Below, in pieces: positions 1 to 7,240 of a stretch of DNA of 57,672 bases (positions are counted from its first letter, which is position 1; every line of letters starts with the position of its first letter). The position numbers were made by a program, and so were the translations under genes. The DNA comes from Deinococcus indicus (lineage in GTDB: Bacteria; Deinococcota; Deinococci; Deinococcales; Deinococcaceae). The DNA is taken from the NCBI RefSeq assembly GCF_002198095.1, contig NZ_NHMK01000037.1:1-57672 (forward strand), written 5' to 3'. The notes below the pieces were generated by a model. The model had not been told where the DNA came from, made no database searches, and saw only the letters and a list, made by a program, of their open reading frames with translations.

Positions 1-662
1 AGCTTGTCCCGTGCAGCCGATATCGAGAACTGCCAATTCGCCCGCACCGACCGCGCATTGCGGTCGGTTTCCCACGCCAGCAACTCCGCTTCAACGGCAT
101 CCACACTGGCCAATCGCTGCCCCAGACACTGTCGCTGCAGGACTGACCACTCCAGTTCCGCCATGTTGAGCCACGACGCATGTTTGGGCGTGTGCACCCA
201 CTCGAAGCGTCGGCTCAGCCGACGCGCCTCCTCAGCCGGGAGATGCTGATACAGCGCGGCCGGACTGTGCGTCGACAGCTGATCCAGCACCAGCACGATC
301 CTGTCCGCTGCCGCATACCGCACGTCCAGCGCCTGGAGCTGCGCCGCGAACTCGGCGTTCCCTCGCCGCTCCGTGACCGTCACGGTGCGCTGACCCATCA
401 GCGGTTCGAAGGCCACGAAGAAATTCACCGTGCCACAGCGTTTGTATTCATGGTCGACCCGTGCCGGGTGTCCCGGCACGGGTGGCAGCGGATCCCGCAC
501 ATGATCGAGCATCTGGTAGGACTTCTCGTCGAAGCAGATCACCGGCCGACAGGCATCGTAGGGCAGCGCGTAGGTGTCCAGTACGGCCTCCATCCGCCAC
601 ACGAAGTCCGCGCCTACCTGAGCGACACACCAACTCTCGACCTGCCACGGTTTGAGGACGTT
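1..662 (-). CDS. IS630-type transposase, DDE catalytic frame (orfB), partial
   Basis: Read in the -1 frame after the A7 slip, the minus strand gives a continuous DDE-type catalytic domain that runs off the left window edge. Motifs are visible in order: CFDEKSYQ (first Asp), VLDQLSTHSP (second Asp, followed by the usual S/T-H) and HTPKHASWLNMAELEWS (Glu). The spacing and the PKHASWLNMAE block are characteristic of the IS630 DDE_3 superfamily. No stop is seen inside the window. There is no independent start codon with a good ribosome-binding site, so expression as a frameshift fusion with the upstream frame is inferred. The element looks potentially active because all three acidic residues are present. 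Confidence 0.75.
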
Positions 663-1084
663 TTTTTCAGTGTGCGCCGGACAGTTTCATCACTGATGCT
701 GTCTACGACCCCCAGCGTCACCAGGCGATCAGCCAGCAACTGCATCGTCCAGGTTTCGCGCCCGACGGGCGCCGAGCACACTTCGGCAATGAGGATGGCC
801 GTCCCGTGAGCATCAAGTTTGGGCGGCTGTTTCGGTCGGGCTCTTTCGTACAGGGCGGCCTTCAGGCCGCCCTGTACGAACTTGCGCCGGATGGATGCTA
901 CGGTCACGGTGCTGACGCCCACCCGCTCGGCGACGTCCCGGTCCTTCAGTCCCTGGTCACTGAGAAGTAACAGGCGGGCGCGGGTCATGACCCGCGCACT
1001 GTGGACGCCTTTGCGGGTCATGTCCGTCAGTTCCTGCCGCTCGTGTGCCGATAACGCCACCATAAACTGTTTCTGTCTTCCCAT
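614..1084 (-). CDS. IS630-type transposase, N-terminal frame (orfA)
   Basis: The 156-residue product has a helix-turn-helix region around residues 45-75 (KDRDVAERVGVSTVTVASIR), then a linker of the winged-helix type seen in IS630/Tc1 transposases. It binds the element ends. The frame runs to a stop at 614, but the catalytic half lies in the -1 frame. A run of seven A (minus strand, 661-667) inside the codons for Leu-Lys-Lys is the natural slippage point, so the full enzyme would be made by -1 ribosomal frameshifting, as is common in this family. The last 15 or so residues of this frame are probably only the termination tail. Confidence 0.8.
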   Translation of the reverse strand: MGRQKQFMVALSAHERQELTDMTRKGVHSARVMTRARLLLLSDQGLKDRDVAERVGVSTVTVASIRRKFVQGGLKAALYERARPKQPPKLDAHGTAILIAEVCSAPVGRETWTMQLLADRLVTLGVVDSISDETVRRTLKKTSSNRGRSRVGVSLR

Positions 1085-1124
1085 CCCTCAGCTTAGATCA
1101 AACCAAGCCTGTGGTCATCCACTA

Positions 1125-1527
1125 GGTAACTGATGGCGTGGAAGATGTAGAACGACAGCCCGACCGGCAGCACGATCTGCGTCCAGGTGAACTCGTCGAA
1201 CCCCAGGGCGTTGCGGACCGAATTGGCGCTGCTGACCGCCATGTTCGCGTACTTGAAATACCCGAGCATGGCCACGTTACCGGTCACGCCCAGCGTCAAC
1301 CATGTCCAGCGGACGCGCCCGGCCGCGCTGACCACGCGCCCGCCGACCAGGTAAGTGAAGACGATGACGGCGACGAGCAGGCCCAGCGCCGCCGGTTGCG
1401 CCCAGGCGTAGAACAGGAGGCTACCGAGCAGGATGATCAGGGAACGGGCGCGGGCCGGCGTCAACGCATAGACGATCAGGAAAGCAGGCAGAAACACCAG
1501 CAGGAAAACATACGAACTGAATACCAA
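1125..1527 (-). pseudogene. MBOAT-family membrane O-acyltransferase, N-terminal fragment cut by IS630
   Basis: The fragment begins with TTG at 1527, preceded by a GAGGTGAG ribosome-binding site. Its start FSSYVFLLVFLPAFLIVYAL followed by SLLFYAW is typical of AlgI/PatA-type membrane-bound O-acyltransferases, which acetylate surface polysaccharides or peptidoglycan. About four membrane segments are visible. The frame reaches LPVGLSFYIFHAISYLVD, the conserved block just upstream of the catalytic region, and then enters the IS630 sequence and stops at 1093. The catalytic His region is therefore missing here; the rest may lie beyond the left window edge. Loss of function by insertion is inferred. 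Confidence 0.8.
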
Positions 1528-1699
1528 ACGGGCTCACCTCTCCTGGCTGCTCGCCACTGAAGATGTCCCGAACTTAGGCGTCAACCTGCGACACTGCTCT
1601 TACATCCTGAAAAGAAAATGAAGATTAAGGCGGCCTGATCTCATGCTCTTCCAACCGGCCAGTGCTGCAATCCGCGCCGCTGAAGCTCATGGAATCCGC

Positions 1700-1989
1700 A
1701 GGCCCGGAGCGAGAATTCAGGACACGAGCGACACGTACAAACAGGCGCTGGACAGATTGCAGGCCGTTCACAGCCTGAGCGAGAAAGAAGAATGTCGGAA
1801 TAATGCTGTCCAGGAGACTCTTTTGCGACGCTCAAGACGCAGATGGGACTCGGTTAAGAGCAGTGAGGTCGCGCCCAGACACGAACAGAGGTGTTCGAGT
1901 GGATTGAGGTGTCCCATAAGCGTCGTCACTCGTCACTGGGCGACCGGTCACCAGCGGCCTTCGAGGAGCAGGCCCCCATCCTGAACTGA
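1700..1989 (+). pseudogene. IS3-family transposase orfB remnant
   Basis: Two frames together give the C-terminal third of an IS3-type integrase. One frame reads DTSDTYKQALDRLQAVHSLS then CRNNAVQET, matching the usual YTS..Y..AL...G...SMS...C.DNA..E pattern. The next frame gives FATLKTQMG. A third piece from about 1870 ends VFEWIEVSHKRRHSSLGDRS and PAAFEEQAPILN before the stop at 1987-1989, matching the IS3 C-terminal YN..RRHS.LG..SP..FE motif. At least two frameshifts separate the blocks, so this is a relic. The last stop codon overlaps by one base the dispersed repeat that follows. Confidence 0.75.
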
Positions 1990-2123
1990 TACGGATTCCG
2001 TTTGTTTCGCCAACAATCCGGAACCGCACCGGATTGCCGGCTCCACGTCCGGAACCCGTTCTTCTCCCACTCGCTTCGCTCGGATTGAATGGGCTTTGCA
2101 GCCCATTCAATCGGAGTCCGTAT
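1989..2123 (-). repeat. Dispersed hairpin repeat, copy 1
   Basis: This 135-bp unit has near-inverted ends (ATACGGATT at left, GTCCGTAT at right). It contains a perfect 13-bp hairpin at 2083-2112 (arms GATTGAATGGGCT / AGCCCATTCAATC, loop TTGC). A second, weaker hairpin is formed by CAATCCGG and CCGGATTG blocks. The same unit recurs seven more times in the window. Its first base is the last base of the IS3-remnant stop codon TGA. Confidence 0.9.
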
Positions 2124-2275
2124 GAGGCTCCACCAAACCCTCGACGATCAGGCCAAAGGCGGGATGAAGCGTCCCTCAGAGTCGGAACCCCCCTTCCCAT
2201 TAAGCTCAGTCGGACGTCAGCACGACTCGCAAGCACAGGGCCTGGTTGCAAAGCAACCGCCCCCAAGGAGAAATT

Positions 2276-3166
2276 ATGAAACAGAGGATGATAACGGCAT
2301 TGATTGCGGGCCTGGCGGCCGGAACGGCGCATGCGGGAGCTGCGGATACCGGACGGACGGAAGGCAACCTGAACGTCAACGGAGCGCAAATCCACTACGT
2401 CAGCGTCGGCAACGGCACGCCCATGCTCCTGCTGCACGGCTACCCCCTGAGCGGTGAACTGTTCAGTCGCAACCGCGACGCCCTCGCGGCCGCCGGGTAC
2501 CGCGTCATCACCATCGACCACCGCGGATACGGGAAGAGCGTGGCGCCTGCCAGTGCACCCGGCGACCTCGCAACCTACGCCGCGGACGCCCTGGGCGTGA
2601 TGGATCAACTGGGCGTGCCCAAAGCCATCATCGGCGGAATGAGCATGGGCGGACCCATCGCCTTCGAAATGTGGCGGACGGCCCCAGAGCGCTTCACCGG
2701 ACTGATCCTGATCAATACCATCGCCAACCCGGCCGGGATCGTCGAACAGAACATCTGGAAAGGCATGGCGCAAAAAGCCAGCACCTTCGGGCCGCAGTCG
2801 CTGGCGCCAGAACTTCTCAAGGACATGCTGACCGGCATGACCCGCATGAACCGTCCGGGCGACGCTGCATTCCTGACGGGCATCGTCAAACAGGCCAGCG
2901 TGGCCGGTGACGTCGCAGGCGCCGCGGTACTCGCCACCCGTCCCGACTCCATCCCGACCCTCAAGACGATCACGGTGCCCACCCTGATCATCGAGGGCGT
3001 CGAGGACACCGTGTACCCGCCCGAGTTCAGCATGAAGATGATGCAGAACATCACCGGCAGCAAGCTGGTACTGATTCCCGGAGCCGCGCACGCAGCGATC
3101 TACGAGAAGGCGGACGCCGCGAACAGGGCGATCATCGACTGGGGCCGCGCGAACAACGTCCGGTAG
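2276..3166 (+). CDS. Secreted alpha/beta hydrolase
   Basis: The 296-residue product is an alpha/beta-hydrolase-fold enzyme, probably an esterase, haloperoxidase-like or lactonase-type hydrolase; the substrate is unknown. The start at 2276 is chosen because AAGGAG lies 6 nt upstream and it gives a clean signal peptide (residues 1 to about 20, ending AGTAHA). Visible motifs are LLLHGYPLSG (oxyanion-hole HG), GGMSMGG (nucleophile elbow with Ser), an Asp in EGVEDTVYPPEF and a His in PGAAHAAIYEKAD, so the catalytic triad is complete. The gene lies between repeat copy 1 and the short sigma-like ORF, 52 nt apart and co-directional, so the two may be cotranscribed. Confidence 0.85.
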   Translation: MKQRMITALIAGLAAGTAHAGAADTGRTEGNLNVNGAQIHYVSVGNGTPMLLLHGYPLSGELFSRNRDALAAAGYRVITIDHRGYGKSVAPASAPGDLATYAADALGVMDQLGVPKAIIGGMSMGGPIAFEMWRTAPERFTGLILINTIANPAGIVEQNIWKGMAQKASTFGPQSLAPELLKDMLTGMTRMNRPGDAAFLTGIVKQASVAGDVAGAAVLATRPDSIPTLKTITVPTLIIEGVEDTVYPPEFSMKMMQNITGSKLVLIPGAAHAAIYEKADAANRAIIDWGRANNVR

Positions 3167-3218
3167 AGCACACCTGCGCACGCAGAGACGCCGTGAGACG
3201 TCCTGCACGTGAGGAAGA

Positions 3219-3581
3219 ATGACCGACACGAAAGACGCCCGAACGGATGAGGTCCTGCTGCGCGCGGTCGCGCAGCAGGACATCGCGGCGTTAGCGGAGT
3301 TGTACCGTCGCTACGCTGGTCGCAGCCTCACGCTGGCGCGGCGCCATCGGCTGCCTGATCCCGTGCAGGCTGTTGAGGACGCCTTCGCCATCCTCTTCCG
3401 ATCTGCCCACGCATTTAACCGTTCTGCCCTGCCTGCAAATCTCTGGACTCTATGCCTCATTCAACGGCACTTCCGGACCCTGTCCTGTGACATGACCGAC
3501 ACTGCGCCCGGAGACAGGAGTTTCGCGGAAAGCGGCACGCAAGCCCCCGGCACCGCTGAGACTCGAAGCTCCCACAACTGA
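3219..3581 (+). CDS. Short ECF sigma-70 region 2-like protein, apparently truncated
   Basis: The 120-residue product starts at ATG with GAGGAA just upstream. Residues about 9-65 (DEVLLRAVAQQDIAALAELY followed by RRYAGRSLTLARRHRL and the VEDAFAILFRSAHAF block) match region 2 of ECF sigma factors, which binds core RNA polymerase and the -10 element. Region 4, needed for -35 recognition, is absent: the C-terminal half is low-complexity and unrelated. It could be a pseudogene cut short by a frameshift or by repeat insertion (copy 2 begins 21 bp after the stop), or a degenerate single-domain sigma. The family assignment is reasonably sure; function is doubtful. Confidence 0.6.
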   Translation: MTDTKDARTDEVLLRAVAQQDIAALAELYRRYAGRSLTLARRHRLPDPVQAVEDAFAILFRSAHAFNRSALPANLWTLCLIQRHFRTLSCDMTDTAPGDRSFAESGTQAPGTAETRSSHN

Positions 3582-3601
3582 ACTGGTGGGACTCCCGCTT
3601 C

Positions 3602-3723
3602 ATACGGACTCCGATTGAATGGGCTGCAAAGCCCGCCGGGTCCGAGCGAAGCGAGAAGGAGCAAAACGCCCCTCCGGACGTGGTTCCGGCAGGGGCGGTG
3701 AAGTTCCGGAGTGTTGGCGGTAT
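3602..3723 (+). repeat. Dispersed hairpin repeat, copy 2
   Basis: It begins ATACGGACTCCGATTGAATG and keeps the GGGCTGCAAAGCCC core, then CGGACGTGG..CCGGCAGGGGCGGTGAAGTTCCGG. The right end is shortened: after GTGTTGGCG it jumps directly to GTAT, so the AAACAAACGGCAGTCC stretch present in other copies is deleted. The orientation is opposite to copy 1. Confidence 0.85.
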
Positions 3724-3865
3724 GAGCATGCAGCACCGACTGGACCACTGCCAGCTTCACGAAGCGCTCCGCCATGCGGAGCGCTTTCAGAGGTCTTGCA
3801 GGTCGCTTCAGCAGTTGGGTCGTTCCGTGGTCCGCCGCCCGGTGCCGGGAATGGAAAGACGGTTT
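3724..3865. other. Gene-free spacer with a perfect hairpin
   Basis: No gene is seen between repeat copies 2 and 3. The only structure found is a perfect 11-bp hairpin with a 3-nt loop at 3762-3786 (arms AAGCGCTCCGC and GCGGAGCGCTT). No T-run follows on either strand, so it is not called as a terminator. Confidence 0.6.
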
Positions 3866-4023
3866 ATGCGGACTCCGATGGAATGGGCTGCAAAGCCCGC
3901 CCGGTCCGAGCGGACGCGACTCGCAGAGCTGCTCCGCAAAGCACGAGAGAAACGCCCTCCAGGCGTGGAGCTCGCCATCCGGTGAACTTCCGGAGTGTCG
4001 GCGAAACAAACGGCAGTCCGTAT
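3866..4023 (+). repeat. Dispersed hairpin repeat, copy 3
   Basis: This 158-bp copy has left end ATGCGGACTCCGATGGAATG and right end GGCGAAACAAACGGCAGTCC then GTAT. It carries a roughly 25-bp longer middle than copy 1 (extra GACTCGCAGAGCTGC..GAGAGAAACGCC segment). Its last base, 4023, is part of the TGA stop codon of the diguanylate cyclase gene on the minus strand. Confidence 0.9.
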
Positions 4024-5717
4024 CATTCCGCGTGGTACGCCGCAACCCGGTTGCGGCCCTGCGCCTTGGCGCGGTACAGCGCCTGATCCGCTTCCCGCAC
4101 CAGGGCGTTGAGGTCACGGCGGTCGCCTGTGGTCGTGGTCACGCCGACCGAGACCGTCACGGTCAGGCCGCTGCTGTCCGGCGCGGCCAGTACCAGCGCG
4201 CCAGCCGCGACCCGCAGCGCCTCGGCCCGTTCGAGTGCCGCGCCGGCCCCGCAGTTCGGCAGCAGCACCACGAATTCCTCACCGCCGTAGCGGCAGACGA
4301 CGTCGTCCTCCCGGAACAGCCGGCCCAGCACGTGCCCGAGCCTCCGCAGGACCATGTCGCCCACCGCGTGGCCGTGCACGTCGTTGAACTGCTTGAAGTG
4401 ATCAACGTCCAGCATCATCACGCTCAGCGGCCAGCCCTGCCGCTCGGCGCGCGCCAGTTCCCGCTCGCCCGTCTCCTCGAAGTACCGGCGGTTGTACAGG
4501 CCGGTCAGAGGATCGCGGACGCTCTGGTGCCGCAGCGTCTCCTTGAGCCGCAGGTTGGCGAGCGACAGCGCCAGCCGGTCCGTGAACCGCCGCGCCAGGG
4601 CCTGCGCCTGCGCCGCCGCCGGACCGTCCGGGAAGTGAAGGGTCACCACGCCCAGCGTCTCTCCCTGCGCGCTCAGGGTCAGGCACAGCGTTCCCAGTTC
4701 GCTGCGGTCGTGACGGCAGCGGGGCGCGTTCAGGTCCGGCCCGGCAGCGTGATCAGTGCCCAGCCGGGACGCCCAGCACTCCTCGGGCAGCCAGGCGCCG
4801 CCCTCCGGCGCGCCGCCCCACGCCGTGAATCGTTCGAGCATGTTGCGGGACTCAGCGAGCAGGGACACGCTGCCGCCCAACGGAAACAGGGCCGGCGCGA
4901 CCCGCGCGATCACCTCGGCCGCTTCCACCTGCGTCTCGCAGGCCTGCATGAACAGCCCCAGCTGACTCAGTGCCTGCAGCTCGGTCGTGCTGGCCTGCAC
5001 GAGGCTCTCCACGCGCTCCTCCAGTGTGCGTTGCAGCGCCCGCTGCTCCTGCACCGTGCGCTGCAGCGAGGCGGTCATGTCGTTGAAGTGCTGCGCGATC
5101 ACGCTGAGTTCATCCCGCCCGGTGACGGGCACGCGCACGCTCAGGTCGCCAGCCTGCACGCGTTCCGTGGCGCGCAGCAGCGGCGTCGTGAGGGACCGCA
5201 CGCGCCGCAGCATCAGGATCCCCAGGGCCGCCCCGAGTGTCGCGGTGAGCGGCAACCCGATCAGCACCGCCCACTGCGCCGCGTCGACACGCTGCTGCGT
5301 CACCGCGCGCCGCCGGGCCAGCAGTGCATTTTCCACATCGACCAGTTCCTGCGCGACCGGCAGGGTCCGTTGCAACCGCACGCTCAGGGCCTCGCCCTCG
5401 GACTGCCGGAGATTATCGCGCCACCGCCGTAACCGCTGCCGTTGCTGCGGATTGTCACGCAGCAGCGCGAACGTCTCGGTCCAGGCCCGGTCGAACGCTT
5501 CGCGCCGGTCTTCCGTCGGTGCAATCAGCCACTGCCGTTCCAGAAGCTGCAGGGTCCGCACCTGATCGATGACGTCACGCGTATGCGTGACCGTCTGGGC
5601 ATGCAGACGGTACTCGTAAAACGCGGTCAGGCTCAGGACTGTTACCGTGATGATCGCCAGGACCGGCAGGGTAAATCCCAGTAGAAGCTGCCGTTCCAGA
5701 GACCGACGCACAGGCAT
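4023..5717 (-). CDS. Membrane HAMP-GAF-GGDEF diguanylate cyclase
   Basis: The 564-residue product is a two-membrane-segment receptor that should make c-di-GMP from two GTP. Residues 8-32 form the first membrane helix, an extracytoplasmic sensor of about 130 residues follows (CHASE3-like helical region), and a second helix lies near residue 160. A HAMP linker (about 165-220, ending GDLSVRVPVTGRDELSVIAQ) is followed by a divergent GAF domain and a C-terminal GGDEF domain. The active site is intact (MLDVDHFKQFNDVHGHAVGD and RYGGEEF), and REDD five residues before GGEEF is a canonical inhibitory I-site, so product feedback is expected. The stop codon TGA overlaps the terminal base of repeat copy 3. 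It is followed downstream in the minus direction only by repeats. Confidence 0.9.
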   Translation of the reverse strand: MPVRRSLERQLLLGFTLPVLAIITVTVLSLTAFYEYRLHAQTVTHTRDVIDQVRTLQLLERQWLIAPTEDRREAFDRAWTETFALLRDNPQQRQRLRRWRDNLRQSEGEALSVRLQRTLPVAQELVDVENALLARRRAVTQQRVDAAQWAVLIGLPLTATLGAALGILMLRRVRSLTTPLLRATERVQAGDLSVRVPVTGRDELSVIAQHFNDMTASLQRTVQEQRALQRTLEERVESLVQASTTELQALSQLGLFMQACETQVEAAEVIARVAPALFPLGGSVSLLAESRNMLERFTAWGGAPEGGAWLPEECWASRLGTDHAAGPDLNAPRCRHDRSELGTLCLTLSAQGETLGVVTLHFPDGPAAAQAQALARRFTDRLALSLANLRLKETLRHQSVRDPLTGLYNRRYFEETGERELARAERQGWPLSVMMLDVDHFKQFNDVHGHAVGDMVLRRLGHVLGRLFREDDVVCRYGGEEFVVLLPNCGAGAALERAEALRVAAGALVLAAPDSSGLTVTVSVGVTTTTGDRRDLNALVREADQALYRAKAQGRNRVAAYHAE

Positions 5718-5807
5718 AGAGCGCCAGACTACGCCGCATGAAATCGTTTCAGGCCTGAAAAACAGCCTTCACGTTCACACAATCTCCACAGACCACGCCC
5801 CAGACAC

Positions 5808-6914
5808 CTATGGACGCTGCCACGCACTCAGGCACTCGCCCAGCAGCCCGGCCGGCGTCCCAGCCGGCCGGGCCAGAAAAAACCCCTGCGCGTAATCCAC
5901 GTCGAGCTCCCGCACCAGCCTGAACTCTCCTTCCGTCTCGACCCCCTCGGCCACCACCCGGATTCCGAGATCATGCGCGTACCGCACCAGCGCCAGAATC
6001 AACGGCACACGCGGATCCCCACCATGCAACTCCCGGATCAGAGCCCGGTCCAGTTTCACGACATCCGGACGCAACTGCTCAAGGTAATCCAGACTCGTGA
6101 AGCCCGCCCCGAGGTCATCAAGCGCCACCTGCGCCCCCTCGGCGCGGTACCGCTCCAGAATGCGCTGCAGCAACCGCAGGTCCGGAAACGCCTCACTTTC
6201 TGTGACTTCGAACAGCAACCGACGAAAGTCCGCACCCACGTCCCGGCACGCCTGGAACGTCGTCTGCAGGCACACATCCGGGTTGTACACCACGCCAGGC
6301 GCAAAATTCAGGGAAAGGATCTCGCCGGCCTGCAACAGCGGGTACGCCTGACGGATAGCGCCACGCCGCGCCTGCGCGTCGAACGCGCGCGACTGACCAT
6401 GCGCGGCCGCAGCATTCAACAGCCGGCCGGCGTCAATCAACTCGCCGTGCCAGTCAGCCCGGACGAGCGCCTCGTATCCGTACACCCCGCCGCTCCGTAA
6501 GTCCATGATCGGCTGCAGGTGGAACTGCAGGTGATCGGTCGCCGGGAAGAACCAGTCGGTCTGCAACCGCAGCGTCCATTCTTCCAGTCGCTTCGTCTGC
6601 CAGGCGTCCGGTTGAGCCTGTGCGTGCTCGCAGGGCGCCGCGAGCAGTTCGGACCGCTCCACGGACGACAGAACGTCAAGCAGGTCCTGCAACCTGTGCA
6701 CGTCCCGTCGCTCAATCCAGAGCGCCTCTCGCTGCACCTGATACGGAATATCCGCCAGGTTCAGCAGCATCGGCAGGCGCCGCCGGACATGCAACGACGG
6801 GGCGTACAGCGAAAGCCCCGCTGTCAGGGGAGGGGGCTGCTGAATGCCCACACAATCACAGCCGGCTCCAAGGGGAACGGACCTGAATCCAGTTGTGGAC
6901 GGAGGCGTATCCAT
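5808..6914 (-). CDS. EAL-domain c-di-GMP phosphodiesterase
   Basis: The 368-residue cytoplasmic protein has an unassigned N-terminal region (about 1-130) and a C-terminal EAL domain (about 130-368) that hydrolyses c-di-GMP to pGpG. Conserved residues are visible: YGYEALVR (EAL), LLFEVTESEAF (E.TE), ALDDLGAGFTSLDYL (DDFG variant with Leu), VVKLDRALI and VVAEGVETEGE. All metal and catalytic positions appear present, so activity is likely. No GGDEF domain is attached. The start is uncertain: the ATG at 6914 has GAGAG upstream, but the segment from MLLNLADIPYQ (about residue 50) would also serve. It is 90 nt upstream of, and co-directional with, the diguanylate cyclase gene, so the pair may be an opposing cyclase/phosphodiesterase unit. 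Confidence 0.88.
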   Translation of the reverse strand: MDTPPSTTGFRSVPLGAGCDCVGIQQPPPLTAGLSLYAPSLHVRRRLPMLLNLADIPYQVQREALWIERRDVHRLQDLLDVLSSVERSELLAAPCEHAQAQPDAWQTKRLEEWTLRLQTDWFFPATDHLQFHLQPIMDLRSGGVYGYEALVRADWHGELIDAGRLLNAAAAHGQSRAFDAQARRGAIRQAYPLLQAGEILSLNFAPGVVYNPDVCLQTTFQACRDVGADFRRLLFEVTESEAFPDLRLLQRILERYRAEGAQVALDDLGAGFTSLDYLEQLRPDVVKLDRALIRELHGGDPRVPLILALVRYAHDLGIRVVAEGVETEGEFRLVRELDVDYAQGFFLARPAGTPAGLLGECLSAWQRP

Positions 6915-7240
6915 ACAGTTCTCTCAACATAAAGCGTCTCGCGGGTCCGTTCACGCAGATTAAGGAAATGCGCCCCCTGATCGGATGCAAGACACGGTCA
7001 TACGGACTCCGATTGAACCGCGAAGCCCGTTCAATGCGGGCGAAGCGAGAAGGAGAAAAACGCCCCTCCAGACGTGGAGCCGGCCATCCGGTGAAGTTCC
7101 GTCGGCGAGACAGACGGCAGTCCGTATCAGACGTGCCTGCCCCGCACCGCCGTGGCGGCTTCCTCAGCGCTCCTGGACACGCGAGAAGTGCAAGCCCGTG
7201 ACCGCAGACCCGAGGCGCGCCCCTGGACCGGCCCGTGGGA
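6915..7240. other. Intergenic spacer carrying repeat copy 4
   Basis: No coding sequence is supported here. The spacer holds the dispersed repeat at 7000-7127. Nothing else recognisable was seen, including in the 113 bp between the repeat and the stop of the large GGDEF-EAL protein. Confidence 0.6.
7000..7127 (+). repeat. Dispersed hairpin repeat, copy 4
   Basis: It begins ATACGGACTCCGATTGAACC and ends GGCGAGACAGACGGCAGTCC then GTAT. The central hairpin is degraded: CGCGAAGCCCGTTCAATG replaces the GGGCTGCAAAGCCC core. It is flanked by TC on the left and CA on the right, as in the other copies. It does not overlap a stop codon. Confidence 0.85.

Larger units (their letters stand above)
1..1124 (-). 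mobile_element. IS630-family insertion sequence, left part outside window
   Basis: The element carries two overlapping transposase frames joined at an A7 run on the minus strand. Its right boundary is placed at the TA dinucleotide 1123-1124, because the MBOAT reading frame becomes recognisable immediately beyond it and IS630 elements target TA. The other end lies outside the window, so terminal inverted repeats cannot be compared. The insertion interrupts an acyltransferase gene. Confidence 0.8.

Noticed and set aside
3762..3786. Terminator after the sigma-like ORF
   Set aside because: The hairpin is perfect but lies 180 bp after the stop and lacks a T-run on either strand.
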